From the NCBI GenBank assembly GCA_017613855.1, contig JAGACY010000372.1, forward strand, positions 1 to 11,307: a DNA stretch of 11,307 nt, written 5' to 3'. This document shows, piece by piece, positions 1 to 7,264 of this stretch. Position 1 is the first letter of the stretch. Each line of letters starts with the position of its first letter. Under the pieces are notes generated by a model. It saw nothing but the letters and a program-made list of their open reading frames with translations, was not told where the DNA came from and did not search any database. Made by a program: the position numbers and the translations under genes. The DNA comes from Pseudomonadota bacterium. Lineage in GTDB: Bacteria > Myxococcota > Bradymonadia > UBA4248.

Positions 1-2
1 AG

Positions 3-179
3 CGCGATGGACGCACATCGTCTCCCATGCATGATCTATTGATGCGGATGCATATTCATACGATGGGGTTCAGCAAATACTGCATGGGGTATGCGCTGAC
101 GGATCCGAATCTCAAACAGAATCTTTTTAAAGAAAGAATTCGCCATATACTTAAAATGAACGAGGTAACTCATGTTTGA
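3..179 (+). CDS. VTC/polyphosphate polymerase domain protein, C-terminal end (partial)
   Basis: Open reading frame running in from the left edge and ending at TGA 177-179; 58 codons are visible. The readable tail includes MGFSKYCMGYAL, then TDPNLKQNLFKERIR. This matches the usual C-terminus of bacterial VTC-domain proteins (S-K-Y-C followed by a short N-x-F-K-x-K/R-I-R segment). In eukaryotes the VTC catalytic domain makes polyphosphate from ATP inside a tunnel. Bacterial members are commonly annotated only as polyphosphate polymerase domain proteins and their substrate is largely untested. The catalytic part lies outside the window. The frame overlaps the DUF4956 gene by 8 bp (172-179), and VTC next to DUF4956 is a recurrent gene pair, which supports the call independently of the short similarity. 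Confidence 0.72.
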   Translation, partial: RDGRTSSPMHDLLMRMHIHTMGFSKYCMGYALTDPNLKQNLFKERIRHILKMNEVTHV

Positions 180-831
180 TTTTCTGATTAACAATACAGG
201 TGGTCTTTGGCTTTTTTTAGCTGGATTTACCATCAATTTTGTCATCGTTTATATCATTGTTCGTTTTTTCTACTTTCCAAAAAGTCAACGACGGGATTAT
301 TTCTTTACCTATATATTAATGAGTATCAGTATATTTTTACTGATATTCATACTTAATGATGTCAAGTTCAAGACGGGATTTGCGCTAGGTCTGTTTGCCA
401 TCTTCAGCATTATCCGGTATCGCACGGATTCGATGCCTGTGCGAGAGATGACATATCTGTTTGCGGTGATTGCCATCTCCGTCATCAATGCCGTGATTGG
501 CGGTGTGCCTTGGCAGATCACGATAGGCGCGAATATCCTGATGATTGCGAGTATCGCCATCGTAGAAGCCGTGCGAGGCCGTCAGGTCGTTGCAAACAAA
601 TTGATTATGTATGATCGCATTGATTTGATTAAGGAAGATAAGCGTGCCGAGATGATCGAAGACCTCAAGTCACGTACGGGGCTGGATATTGTCAGCGTCG
701 AGGTTGGGCATGTCGATTTCCTTAAGGATTCGGCAATGCTCAAAGTGCATTATCGTTCCAACGGCGGCTGTGAGAATTCTGTCGACAGGACTGTTAAATT
801 CCCCAAACCAGAAGAGGACAATGATGATTAA
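172..831 (+). CDS. DUF4956 family membrane protein
   Basis: 219 residues. The N-terminal two thirds holds about four or five hydrophobic segments (roughly residues 10-33, 43-61, 66-82, 93-110 and 114-133). A soluble C-terminal domain of about 85 residues (136-219) follows and is probably cytoplasmic. The stretch around residues 66-105, with FALGLFAIFSIIRYRTD and then VREMTYLF, is the hallmark of DUF4956: a Gly-rich helix, an R-Y/F-R-T motif and R-E-M-T-Y-L-F. No enzymatic function is established for the family. It is repeatedly found beside VTC-domain and CotH/Cthe_2159 genes, so a membrane partner of the polymerase is a reasonable inference. The ATG at 172 has GAGG at 162-165 with good spacing. 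It overlaps the previous stop by 8 bp, which suggests translational coupling. Confidence 0.85.
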   Translation: MFDFLINNTGGLWLFLAGFTINFVIVYIIVRFFYFPKSQRRDYFFTYILMSISIFLLIFILNDVKFKTGFALGLFAIFSIIRYRTDSMPVREMTYLFAVIAISVINAVIGGVPWQITIGANILMIASIAIVEAVRGRQVVANKLIMYDRIDLIKEDKRAEMIEDLKSRTGLDIVSVEVGHVDFLKDSAMLKVHYRSNGGCENSVDRTVKFPKPEEDNDD

Positions 832-1558
832 GCGACTATTTCAAATTATAATGAGTGCCATTATACTCTTGGTGCCATTGTGTGCAATGGGGCATGATTT
901 TGGGCTCGATATCAATGTCGGCCTGAAGAAAAAGCTCATCAAAGGGTTGAATATCGCGGCATCTTTTGAGCTTCGCACGCAGGATATGAGCTCCGAGATG
1001 GAGCGAATTGATGCGGGGATCGATATTAGCTACAAACCGATCGATTACTTTAAATTCGGCATTGGATATGATTTCATCGATAAATATAAACTGAAGCACG
1101 AGACAAATAGCGGAAATATTGTCGATAACTATTGGTCGCCAAGACATCGTGCCAATGTGTATGTCACTGGTATTCTGCCTATTGAAAATTTTGAAATTTC
1201 TTTGCGGGAAAAGTATCAGTACACCTATCGAACCGAGAACTCAGTCAAAAAATGGAACAGTGCCGGTGTGCAAAAAGATAACAAGATCTATGATGCCGAA
1301 CATAAACACATTTTACGGTCCCGGATTCTGGCTCAGTATACCATTAAATCGATTCATCTGTCGCCCTATTTCAGCATTGAACTCTATAATGATCTGGCCA
1401 ACAAGTTTGGTATTGATAAACTAAAGCTAACACCAGGTCTGGAGTATTCGATCAAAAAACATCATGCTTTTGATCTCTTTTATCGATATACTGCCGGTAT
1501 TGCCGATTCCGATGACGAATGTCATCTTATCGGTGTGGGATATGAGTTTAAATTTTAA
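824..1558 (+). CDS. DUF2490-like outer-membrane beta-barrel protein
   Basis: 244 residues from ATG 824. The upstream ATG at 821 is possible, but GAGG at 814-817 sits 6 nt from 824 and only 3 nt from 821. An N-terminal signal peptide (basic start, hydrophobic IIMSAIILLVPLCAMG) should be cleaved around residue 23. The rest is made of alternating hydrophobic/polar strands with turn residues, such as DYFKFGIGYDF, RHRANVYVTGIL and EISLREKYQYTYR, and the last residue is Phe (YEFKF). A terminal aromatic is the usual signal for outer-membrane barrel assembly. Layout and length fit DUF2490, whose members have no assigned function. The gene overlaps the DUF4956 gene by 8 bp and precedes a lipoprotein by 12 nt, so it belongs to the same transcript. 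It may be the outer-membrane component of the system; that role is inferred. Confidence 0.75.
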   Translation: MIKRLFQIIMSAIILLVPLCAMGHDFGLDINVGLKKKLIKGLNIAASFELRTQDMSSEMERIDAGIDISYKPIDYFKFGIGYDFIDKYKLKHETNSGNIVDNYWSPRHRANVYVTGILPIENFEISLREKYQYTYRTENSVKKWNSAGVQKDNKIYDAEHKHILRSRILAQYTIKSIHLSPYFSIELYNDLANKFGIDKLKLTPGLEYSIKKHHAFDLFYRYTAGIADSDDECHLIGVGYEFKF

Positions 1559-1570
1559 CGAGCTAACTTT

Positions 1571-3361
1571 ATGAAATATATCAATCGCTTATTCTGGTTA
1601 AGTATAGTCTCATCTTTTCTATGTGGCTGCAGTGACAGTGACAAAGGCATTACCAAAGCTATTTGCAATCCCAATGCGACAGCGAGTACGCGATCTACGG
1701 TCGATGAAAATGACTGTATCCATATCAATTTATCTAATCCCAAAAGCTCCAAGAGCAATGTTATTATTGAAGAAGAAAGCGGCGAACTGATTATCAAACT
1801 CAAAACCGATTCTGCTATTTGTCTCAGCCTTTTTGGGGCCCATGATGGTGGTGTGAGAATCAAGAACAGCAATAACGTCGATGTCGATCTCATTCTAAAC
1901 GGCATCACCATTACGAGTGATTCGAATCCGGGTTATCTCAAACTCAACAGCGGCAATGACAACTGGGGCAATACGTATCTGGTCAAGCTCGTGGGTAATT
2001 CATCGATTACCGGTGCTTCTGGCGAGGATTCTAAAAAGGTATTGTCAGCAGAGCCGAATTTGAGTTTTACCGGTGATGGCACGCTCAATATTATGGCGAA
2101 ATACAAAACCGGCATTGGTTGTGATGATGTTCTGACTGTCTATAGTGGCAATATCAATATTACACTCGACCGTGCGGAGGCTGCCAAAGCTTCAGGTTAT
2201 GAAGAAAAAGGCTTTGGCATCAAGGCTGTGAATGGCTTTGTAATGAAGGGAGGTACCATCCATATCTCGGCCAATGACAATATTACTAACTATGAGTCGC
2301 GCGGCATCAAAGTGGATGGCAGCGATGCGACTGCCTGTCATACCGGAAAGGGATATATCCATATTGAAGATGGCACGCTTAACATCAGCTCGGATGCCAA
2401 GGCACTTACGGCCGGATGGGAAGCCAGTGAGGATGCAACGACTCAAGAAACTTCCGACGATCCGCAACCGGACGTTGTGATTTCGGGTGGGAAGATTACG
2501 CTGACGACAACCGGTACGCCGCGGGAAAACAACACCAATTCGCTCAGTCCGGAAGGTATCGAGGGCAAGCACAATATTAGCATTAGCGGTGGCGAAATTA
2601 TTGTCAATACTACCGATGATGGCATTCAGGCGGGCAATACGCTTGAAATCAGCGGCGGAAAAATTTATGCGCATGCTACGAAAAATGATGCGCTCGATGG
2701 CAACCGATCGATATTGATTTCCGGCGGCAAAACGTTTGCGCTTGGTGCTTCCGCGCCCGAAGGCGGCCTTGACGCTGATAACAACAACAATGTGAGCTAT
2801 ACAGGTGGTCTTCTCGTTGCCATTGGCGGCGACAACAATGCGCCGCAGGGTAGCGGTACGATGAAATCGTTTATTCAAACTTCACTTGGAACGGGGGGAT
2901 CGTCAGGCAATCCCGGCGGCCCCGGCGGCGGCATGGGGGGATCGTCCGAACTGGCCGGTGTCACGTTAGCGCTTGCGGCTGACGGCAGTGCCGATGTCAT
3001 CGCGGCTGCAAAAGTTCCGTCTGGTTACGTTGGTGGTACGAATGTTCTCATTCTGGCCGATTCGATTACATCCGGTGCATCATACACCCTCTATACATCG
3101 CCCGAAATTACCCCTGCTACGGCAGCTTGGTTCAACGATGCCCTCCTCATTGACAGTGCCACGCTATCAGGGGGCACCGCGAATGCTGTTACAGCAGGGA
3201 CTGCAACTGGTGGCGGTAATCCCGGCGGCCCTGGTGGCGGTAATCCCGGCGGCCCTGGTGGCGGTAATCCCGGTGGCCCGGGCGGCGGCAATCCCGGCGG
3301 CCCCGGTGGCGGTAATCCCGGTGGTCCGGGCGGTGATGTGCCCGATAAACCTGGTCAATGA
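1571..3361 (+). CDS. Cthe_2159-like carbohydrate-binding beta-helix lipoprotein, paralog 1
   Basis: 596 residues. The signal peptide ends in the lipobox L-C-G-C with Cys20, so the protein should be lipid-anchored. Residues of about 60-430 form repeated short strands with GG turns (ISGGKI, ISGGEI, YTGGLLVAIGG) and landmarks such as NYESRGIKVDGSD, SPEGIEGK, DDGIQAG, NDALDGN and EGGLDAD. This is the pattern of the Cthe_2159 (DUF4353) family. The Clostridium thermocellum founder is a calcium-binding right-handed beta-helix reported to bind cellulose and acidic polysaccharide. A small beta domain follows (about 460-540, including YTLYTSPEI). The protein ends in five GGNPGGPG repeats. Closest relative in the window is the next gene, with which it shares near-identical blocks. 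It is probably co-transcribed with the barrel gene 12 nt upstream; the GAG at 1560-1562 is only a weak ribosome-binding site. Whether it binds a polymer made by the cluster is inference. Confidence 0.82.
   Translation: MKYINRLFWLSIVSSFLCGCSDSDKGITKAICNPNATASTRSTVDENDCIHINLSNPKSSKSNVIIEEESGELIIKLKTDSAICLSLFGAHDGGVRIKNSNNVDVDLILNGITITSDSNPGYLKLNSGNDNWGNTYLVKLVGNSSITGASGEDSKKVLSAEPNLSFTGDGTLNIMAKYKTGIGCDDVLTVYSGNINITLDRAEAAKASGYEEKGFGIKAVNGFVMKGGTIHISANDNITNYESRGIKVDGSDATACHTGKGYIHIEDGTLNISSDAKALTAGWEASEDATTQETSDDPQPDVVISGGKITLTTTGTPRENNTNSLSPEGIEGKHNISISGGEIIVNTTDDGIQAGNTLEISGGKIYAHATKNDALDGNRSILISGGKTFALGASAPEGGLDADNNNNVSYTGGLLVAIGGDNNAPQGSGTMKSFIQTSLGTGGSSGNPGGPGGGMGGSSELAGVTLALAADGSADVIAAAKVPSGYVGGTNVLILADSITSGASYTLYTSPEITPATAAWFNDALLIDSATLSGGTANAVTAGTATGGGNPGGPGGGNPGGPGGGNPGGPGGGNPGGPGGGNPGGPGGDVPDKPGQ
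3212..3331 (+). repeat. Five tandem 24-bp repeats encoding GGNPGGPG
   Basis: Five head-to-tail 24-bp units at 3212-3235, 3236-3259, 3260-3283, 3284-3307 and 3308-3331 encode Gly-Gly-Asn-Pro-Gly-Gly-Pro-Gly. Units 1 and 2 are identical in DNA and the later ones differ only at synonymous third positions. This points to recent slippage or unequal crossing-over under selection for the peptide. The tail should be flexible and disordered, and could act as a spacer or wall-penetrating stalk. GC content is far above that of the rest of the gene. Confidence 0.93.
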
Positions 3362-3371
3362 TTTTTTGCGT

Positions 3372-3395
3372 CGCTATCGGCTTCGCCGATACGCG
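3372..3395 (+). repeat. Short bulged hairpin (GTAT/ATAG family), inverted orientation
   Basis: TATCGGC (3375-3381) pairs with GCCGATA (3385-3391) around a TTC loop. The stem then continues C3372-G3395, G3373-C3394, C3374-G3393, leaving C3392 as a single bulge. Read on the minus strand this is GC, bulged G, TATCGGC, loop, GCCGATA, GC. It is the same plan as the hairpins at 7318-7424 and 9029-9049, and its 7-bp inner stem is identical to that of the hairpin at 7355-7389. It lies 10 nt after the stop of the upstream gene. Confidence 0.75.
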
Positions 3396-3401
3396 CCGCC
3401 T

Positions 3402-3475
3402 TCCGCTCGCTATGTGTGAAGAGATGTGCAGATTGCACGTCTCTTCACACATACGCGGGCGGATTCATTTTTTTT
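3402..3475 (+). terminator. 29-bp hairpin with T-run (terminator-like), also a bulged-hairpin family member
   Basis: Arms 3411-3430 and 3434-3453 pair over 20 bp around a 3-nt loop (GAT). After one bulged base (C3454) the stem continues for nine more pairs, 3402-3410 with 3455-3463. The only non-Watson-Crick pairs, T3425/G3439 and T3407/G3458, are G-U wobbles in the plus-strand RNA but mismatches in minus-strand RNA, so selection appears to act on the plus-strand transcript. Eight T follow at 3468-3475 after a 4-nt gap. The element sits between the two beta-helix lipoprotein genes and could terminate or attenuate read-through into the second. The gap before the T-run and the great stem length make a pure intrinsic terminator less certain. 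Confidence 0.7.
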
Positions 3476-3506
3476 AGAGTATTAGCCAGTCTAAAGGACA
3501 AACAAT

Positions 3507-5558
3507 ATGACTCATTTCTCACATCGTTTTTTCATTCCATACGCCGCATTGATCTGTCTTTGGTCTTTGACGGCTTGTCATAAACCGGCACCTGCCGAAA
3601 ACACAGTCGATGCGAATGCCGAATCAGCCCCAGAATCGGGATGTTATGCGATTAATCTGAGCGCGCCCGAAAGTCCTTCGTCCATTGTGCAGGTCAAACT
3701 GACGGATGGTGAGCTGGCGATCAATGTTCATACAGATAATAAGGCATGTATTGAATTGAGTGGGGTATTTGACGGCGGCGTCGTTCTGAATAACCAGAAA
3801 AATGTCGATGTTGAGCTTCGCTTGAAAGATGCACAGATTACGAGCGATGCGCATTCCGGGTATCTCGATCTCAAATCGAACGACAAGAATATGGGTAACA
3901 CCTATACCGTTGTACTCAATGGCAAATCGACGATTACTGGGGCGGCCGATAAAAACTCCAAATCCGTGGTATCATCAAAGCCGAATCTTGTATTTACGGG
4001 TGAAGGATCACTCGCGGTGATTGCGAAATATAAGAATGGCATTACTTCGGATGATGTTGTCACGATTGAATCGGGCACCATCGATATTAAGCTCGACCGA
4101 GCCGAGGCCGCACGCGGTGAAAAATATAAAGAAAAGGGCTTTGGCATTAAAGTAGATAATGGGTTTGATATGCGCGGCGGCAAGCTGACGATCGACGGCA
4201 ATGATCATATTACGAATTATGAATCGCGCGGTATCAAAGTCGATGGCAGCGACAAAACGGCATACAACACCGGTAAGGGATATGTGAAAATTTCGGGAGG
4301 GGAACTGACGATTCATACGGATGCCAAGGCTCTTTCGGCGGGCTGGGATATCGATGAAGACGCCAAAACCGAGACGACAGAAGACGATCCTCATCCCGAT
4401 GTCATCATCAGCGGGGGGGTGATTGATATTGTGACGAGCGCAGAACCGCGCGGTGGCCGCAATTTCGGGCCGCCCCCCGAAATGAAATTCGATGAAAATG
4501 GCAATCCTATCATGCCAGAATTTGGGCCGCCACCAAGATGGCCAGATGGAGGAATGATGCCGCCAGAAATGGCCGGCGATGGTTCTGATGCTGGTTTTAA
4601 GCGTCGCCCGAGTCCGAATAAACGAAAAGACAAAAAGAAAGCAGGTAATGCCAGTTCAGAGACTACTGTTAGTCCCGAGGGCATTGAGGCCAAGCGCAAT
4701 CTGACGATTACCGGCGGGAAGATCCATGTTGTGGCGATGGATGATGGCATCAATGCTGGTGAAACCATTACTATAAGTGGCGGCGAAATCATGGTGTGGT
4801 CAATCACGAATGATGCGCTGGACGCCAACGGCCATGCTACAATTACGGGCGGCCTGACGGCGCTGTTTGGTACCACAGACCCCGATGGTGCACTGGATGC
4901 CGATATGAATCGCAATGTTTCGTACAGCGGCGGAATCGTCGTGGCTTTGGGCGGTGCAAACAATGCCCCCGAAGGTGACGGAACTACCGGAACATTTGCT
5001 CAGATTGCAATTGTCGAATCAAAAGGCGGATTTCCCGGTGGACCAGGCAGGGGACCGGGCATGAGAAGAAACAAAGCACCCGGCGAATCAGGAAATGCGC
5101 CTGTGCCGGATGGTGCAGGGAATGGGCCTACTCTGGATAATAAGGGCGAAAACGCACCCGGTCCGACCGGTGCTCCCGATGGCGCAAATCCTTTTAACCG
5201 CAAACGCGAAATCTCCGAACTCGCCAATGCTACAATATCACTTGCCGAACCTGAAAATGGCAATGCGATTGTTTCACTTAAGGTCCCTGAAACGTTTACC
5301 GGAGGGGGGAGTATTCTCGTGCTTTCAGACAAACTTCAGAAGGGCAAGACCTATCGGGTCTATACCAATCCTGCCATGGAAAAGCCTGTGAGTTCATGGA
5401 TTCATGATGTTATATCGACTGAAAATGTGGTCGTTTCGGGGGACAAATACAAAGAGGTAGAAGCAGGTGTTGCACTTCCAAGTCCGTTTGGTCCCGGACC
5501 AGGAATGCCAATGCGTGACAAGCCGCAGAAAAATGAGGATATGAACACAAAACCATAA
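3507..5558 (+). CDS. Cthe_2159-like carbohydrate-binding beta-helix lipoprotein, paralog 2
   Basis: 683 residues, starting at ATG 3507 with AAGGA at 3494-3498. The signal peptide ends in lipobox L-T-A-C with Cys24. The beta-helix is built like the preceding paralog and keeps ITNYESRGIKVDGSD, SPEGIEAK, DDGINAG, NDALDAN and DGALDAD in the same order. Two inserts set it apart. One is a Pro/Met/Gly-rich stretch of about 75 residues (about 315-390, containing FGPPPEMKF, FGPPPRWPD and a very basic RRPSPNKRKDKKK) in the middle of the helix. The other is a Gly/Pro-rich linker (about 505-570) before the C-terminal domain (GKTYRVYTNP). The end is short and lacks the GGNPGGPG repeats. It probably arose by tandem duplication of the upstream gene. 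The basic insert could contact an anionic polymer such as polyphosphate or polyuronate; this is speculation. Confidence 0.82.
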   Translation: MTHFSHRFFIPYAALICLWSLTACHKPAPAENTVDANAESAPESGCYAINLSAPESPSSIVQVKLTDGELAINVHTDNKACIELSGVFDGGVVLNNQKNVDVELRLKDAQITSDAHSGYLDLKSNDKNMGNTYTVVLNGKSTITGAADKNSKSVVSSKPNLVFTGEGSLAVIAKYKNGITSDDVVTIESGTIDIKLDRAEAARGEKYKEKGFGIKVDNGFDMRGGKLTIDGNDHITNYESRGIKVDGSDKTAYNTGKGYVKISGGELTIHTDAKALSAGWDIDEDAKTETTEDDPHPDVIISGGVIDIVTSAEPRGGRNFGPPPEMKFDENGNPIMPEFGPPPRWPDGGMMPPEMAGDGSDAGFKRRPSPNKRKDKKKAGNASSETTVSPEGIEAKRNLTITGGKIHVVAMDDGINAGETITISGGEIMVWSITNDALDANGHATITGGLTALFGTTDPDGALDADMNRNVSYSGGIVVALGGANNAPEGDGTTGTFAQIAIVESKGGFPGGPGRGPGMRRNKAPGESGNAPVPDGAGNGPTLDNKGENAPGPTGAPDGANPFNRKREISELANATISLAEPENGNAIVSLKVPETFTGGGSILVLSDKLQKGKTYRVYTNPAMEKPVSSWIHDVISTENVVVSGDKYKEVEAGVALPSPFGPGPGMPMRDKPQKNEDMNTKP

Positions 5559-5577
5559 AATTTATGAATTGTGTATA

Positions 5578-5607
5578 TCATGGAGGCACAATCGGGTGCC
5601 TCCATGA
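5578..5607. terminator. 12-bp perfect hairpin between convergent genes
   Basis: Arms 5578-5589 and 5596-5607 pair perfectly over 12 bp around the 6-nt loop AATCGG. It lies 19 nt after the stop of the plus-strand lipoprotein and 9 nt from the stop of the minus-strand gene, a normal place for a shared terminator. Neither side has a strong T-run, so the terminator role rests mainly on stem strength and position. Confidence 0.6.
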
Positions 5608-5616
5608 ATAAAACCG

Positions 5617-6372
5617 TTATGGCAGTTCAACGGGATCCCAGCCAAAATCCTTGATTTTTGTAATTGATAATTTGTTGTTTTTTACATAATCAGAGATATA
5701 TTGGCGGCGTATTTTTTCACGTTCATCCTGATTGGAATTGATTTTGTGGAAATCATCATATTTATCTCCGAAGATTTCTTTTGCACTTTTTAGATTATCG
5801 GAACCGTCGGCGACAATATCCATTTTTGTGACTGTATAGCTTTCGTCCGCTTTTTTGAGGTGCATCAGGCCTGGATGTGAACCGCCGGATTCGGTTACGA
5901 GCATATCATTTTCCAGTTTGTAATTGAAAATCCAGAAATCGCCCCAAACGAGGGTGTCATCCGGATTGGACGTATCTGTGGCGACTATTGATATGCTTGG
6001 TATGCTGACATCCGCTGGCGCAAAATTTTTGGCGATTTCATGGGTAAGATAATCTGCAACGGCTTTTTGGATCGGGTCGTTGGCGAGATATTGGTAGGCA
6101 GGTAATGTTTTAGGCAGGGAATCAGCCGGTGCATTTGCAGATGGGGCTTCCTGATCGCCGGGTTTTGTATTTGGATCTTCTTTTGCCTGCTTTTCATTCG
6201 CTTGTTCCGGTTGTGTGTCATCCGCGTTTTGTGTATCCAACTTTTGGTCTTCGGCTGAATCTACTTTGTCTTGAGGCGTATCGGCTTTGTTTGCCTTACA
6301 AGAAGAGAAACAGAGTATCATGGATAAAGCGATGACAAATATCATGATGATATTGATTCGTGATAATTTCAT
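5617..6372 (-). CDS. Lipoprotein of unknown function
   Basis: 251 residues on the minus strand. The signal sequence is hydrophobic (IIMIFVIALSMILCF) and ends F-S-S-C, giving lipidated Cys25. It is followed by a linker of about 60 residues that is rich in Asp, Gln, Glu, Lys and Ala and is probably disordered. A folded domain of about 165 residues begins near LPAYQYLANDP. It has an alpha-helical start (IQKAVADYLTHEIAKNF), then strands including LVWGDFWIFNYKLEND and ESGGSHPGLMHLKK, and a helical end. The fold could resemble small NTF2/cystatin-like domains, but I cannot assign a family. GGAG lies about 6 nt before the ATG. The gene stands alone, divergent from the flavoprotein and convergent with the beta-helix lipoprotein, so it is its own transcription unit. 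Confidence 0.8.
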   Translation of the reverse strand: MKLSRINIIMIFVIALSMILCFSSCKANKADTPQDKVDSAEDQKLDTQNADDTQPEQANEKQAKEDPNTKPGDQEAPSANAPADSLPKTLPAYQYLANDPIQKAVADYLTHEIAKNFAPADVSIPSISIVATDTSNPDDTLVWGDFWIFNYKLENDMLVTESGGSHPGLMHLKKADESYTVTKMDIVADGSDNLKSAKEIFGDKYDDFHKINSNQDEREKIRRQYISDYVKNNKLSITKIKDFGWDPVELP

Positions 6373-6435
6373 ATTTACTCCAGAATCAAGTGGCGAGTGG
6401 CATATCTGATACGTCCCAAATGGGCGCGATAAAAT

Positions 6436-6464
6436 ATTTTAGCATAAAGTCGTTGGGGTATGAA
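6436..6464 (-). promoter_or_regulatory. Probable sigma70 promoter for the minus-strand lipoprotein
   Basis: Read on the minus strand: TTCATA (-35, at 6464-6459), a 17-nt spacer, then TAAAAT (-10, at 6441-6436) preceded by TGC, which makes an extended -10. Four of six -35 bases and five of six -10 bases fit consensus. The promoter lies about 65 nt upstream of the start codon. Confidence 0.5.
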
Positions 6465-6474
6465 TTATTTAGTG

Positions 6475-6502
6475 TTTTGAGCGATTACTTTAATGATATA
6501 AT
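6475..6502 (+). promoter_or_regulatory. Probable sigma70 promoter for the flavoprotein gene
   Basis: A perfect TATAAT lies at 6497-6502, 60 nt upstream of the ATG at 6563. The -35 is poor: TTTTGA at 6475-6480 with a 16-nt spacer, or TTGAGC at 6477-6482 with a short 14-nt spacer. It is back-to-back with the minus-strand promoter, with about 10 nt between the two -35 elements. Confidence 0.5.
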
Positions 6503-6562
6503 TTAGCAGAGCATATCGTCCTGATGTGCCTGGCAGTCATATTTGATAAAGTAGGAGGAATC

Positions 6563-7117
6563 ATGGCTCGTAGAATATTATTCATTGTTGGTTCTCATCG
6601 TCAAAATTCATTTAACAGGCAACTTGCCGGTGAGATTATGGGGATGATTGGCGATCGTGCGGAATGCTCAGTTCTGGATTATTCGGACGTGCCCATGCTG
6701 AATCAGGATGCAGAGTATCCTGCGCCGGAAGCTGTTGCGCGTTTGCGCGATTCGGTGGCTGCCGTGGATGGTCTTTGGATCATTACCCCCGAGTACAATG
6801 CCAGTTATCCGGGGTTGCTCAAGAATGTCCTCGACTGGCTTTCGCGTCCTGTCGTGCGCAATGATTATGCGACGCCGACCGTCATGCGCGGCAAGAAAGC
6901 GACTATCAGCGGTGCAGCAGGGAAATCGGCTGCTGCTCATGCTCGCAAAAAACTCGCTGAATTGCTTGGTTTTATGGGTATTGCGCTGTTCCAGGAGGAA
7001 GGGAATGGTGTCGCTCTGGGCGGGGAATCCTTTGGCTCGGATAAGCTGATTATTGGTGAGGATGCAAGGAAGGCTTTAATGGCGCAGGTGGATGGATTTT
7101 TGGCGTTTATTGAATGA
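6563..7117 (+). CDS. NAD(P)H-dependent FMN reductase family flavoprotein
   Basis: 184 residues. ATG 6563 is chosen because a near-perfect AGGAGGA lies at 6553-6559; the in-frame ATG at 6524 is upstream of it and would add 13 residues. The protein has a flavodoxin-like fold. The phosphate-binding loop is GSHRQNSFNRQLA (10-22), matching the G-S-x-R-x-x-S-x-N motif. The segment TPEYNASYPGLLKN (75-88), then DWLSRP (91-96), is the flavin-contacting motif of the family, and SGAAGKSA occurs at 116-123. Relatives such as the ChrR/azoreductase-like proteins use NAD(P)H and FMN to reduce quinones, chromate, azo dyes or flavin, acting as cytoplasmic dimers or tetramers. Length fits the family (about 180-190). 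Substrate cannot be told from sequence. It appears to be a single-gene unit with its own promoter. Confidence 0.9.
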   Translation: MARRILFIVGSHRQNSFNRQLAGEIMGMIGDRAECSVLDYSDVPMLNQDAEYPAPEAVARLRDSVAAVDGLWIITPEYNASYPGLLKNVLDWLSRPVVRNDYATPTVMRGKKATISGAAGKSAAAHARKKLAELLGFMGIALFQEEGNGVALGGESFGSDKLIIGEDARKALMAQVDGFLAFIE

Positions 7118-7157
7118 GATTGGAATTATTTAGGTAGACACGGGCGACCACGCGGGG
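7112..7157 (+). repeat. Direct repeat, copy 1
   Basis: This segment and 7265-7306 align with few differences and small gaps. Both contain a GAATGA start, a GAATT core, TTTAG, then TAGACACG, G/TGCGA and GCGGGG. Copy 1 begins within the last codons of the flavoprotein gene and runs into the GGGCGACC hairpin. Confidence 0.65.
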
Positions 7158-7165
7158 TCGCCCGT
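7140..7165. terminator. 10-bp GC-rich hairpin after the flavoprotein gene
   Basis: ACGGGCGACC (7140-7149) pairs perfectly with GGTCGCCCGT (7156-7165) around the loop ACGCGG. It lies 22 nt after the stop codon and may end the flavoprotein transcript, although no T-run follows. Similar GGGCGACC/GGTCGCCC palindromes occur as dispersed repeats in many bacterial genomes; that is from memory and unchecked here. Confidence 0.55.
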
Positions 7166-7264
7166 ACATGGGATTTAGCATGCTTTTGATTTATGGCAGA
7201 GCGCTGGTGAATGGATTCTATGGGGGCTTTTGATAGGAGCGATAAAGGGGGTAGAGAAAGAATG

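Noticed and set aside
2192..2878. 228-codon open frame on the minus strand inside the first beta-helix gene
   Set aside because: It lies wholly within a well-supported gene that has a homologous paralog, and its translation resembles no protein and follows the codon pattern of the real strand.
3091..3452. Long Pro/Arg-rich open frames on the minus strand
   Set aside because: They are the complement of the GGNPGGPG repeats and the adjacent hairpins. The frames stay open because of the repeat, and there is no ribosome-binding site or recognisable protein.
6388..6412. A further bulged hairpin of the family in the divergent promoter region
   Set aside because: The minus strand has ACGTATC followed by GATATGCC, but the loop would be one base and the outer bases do not pair.
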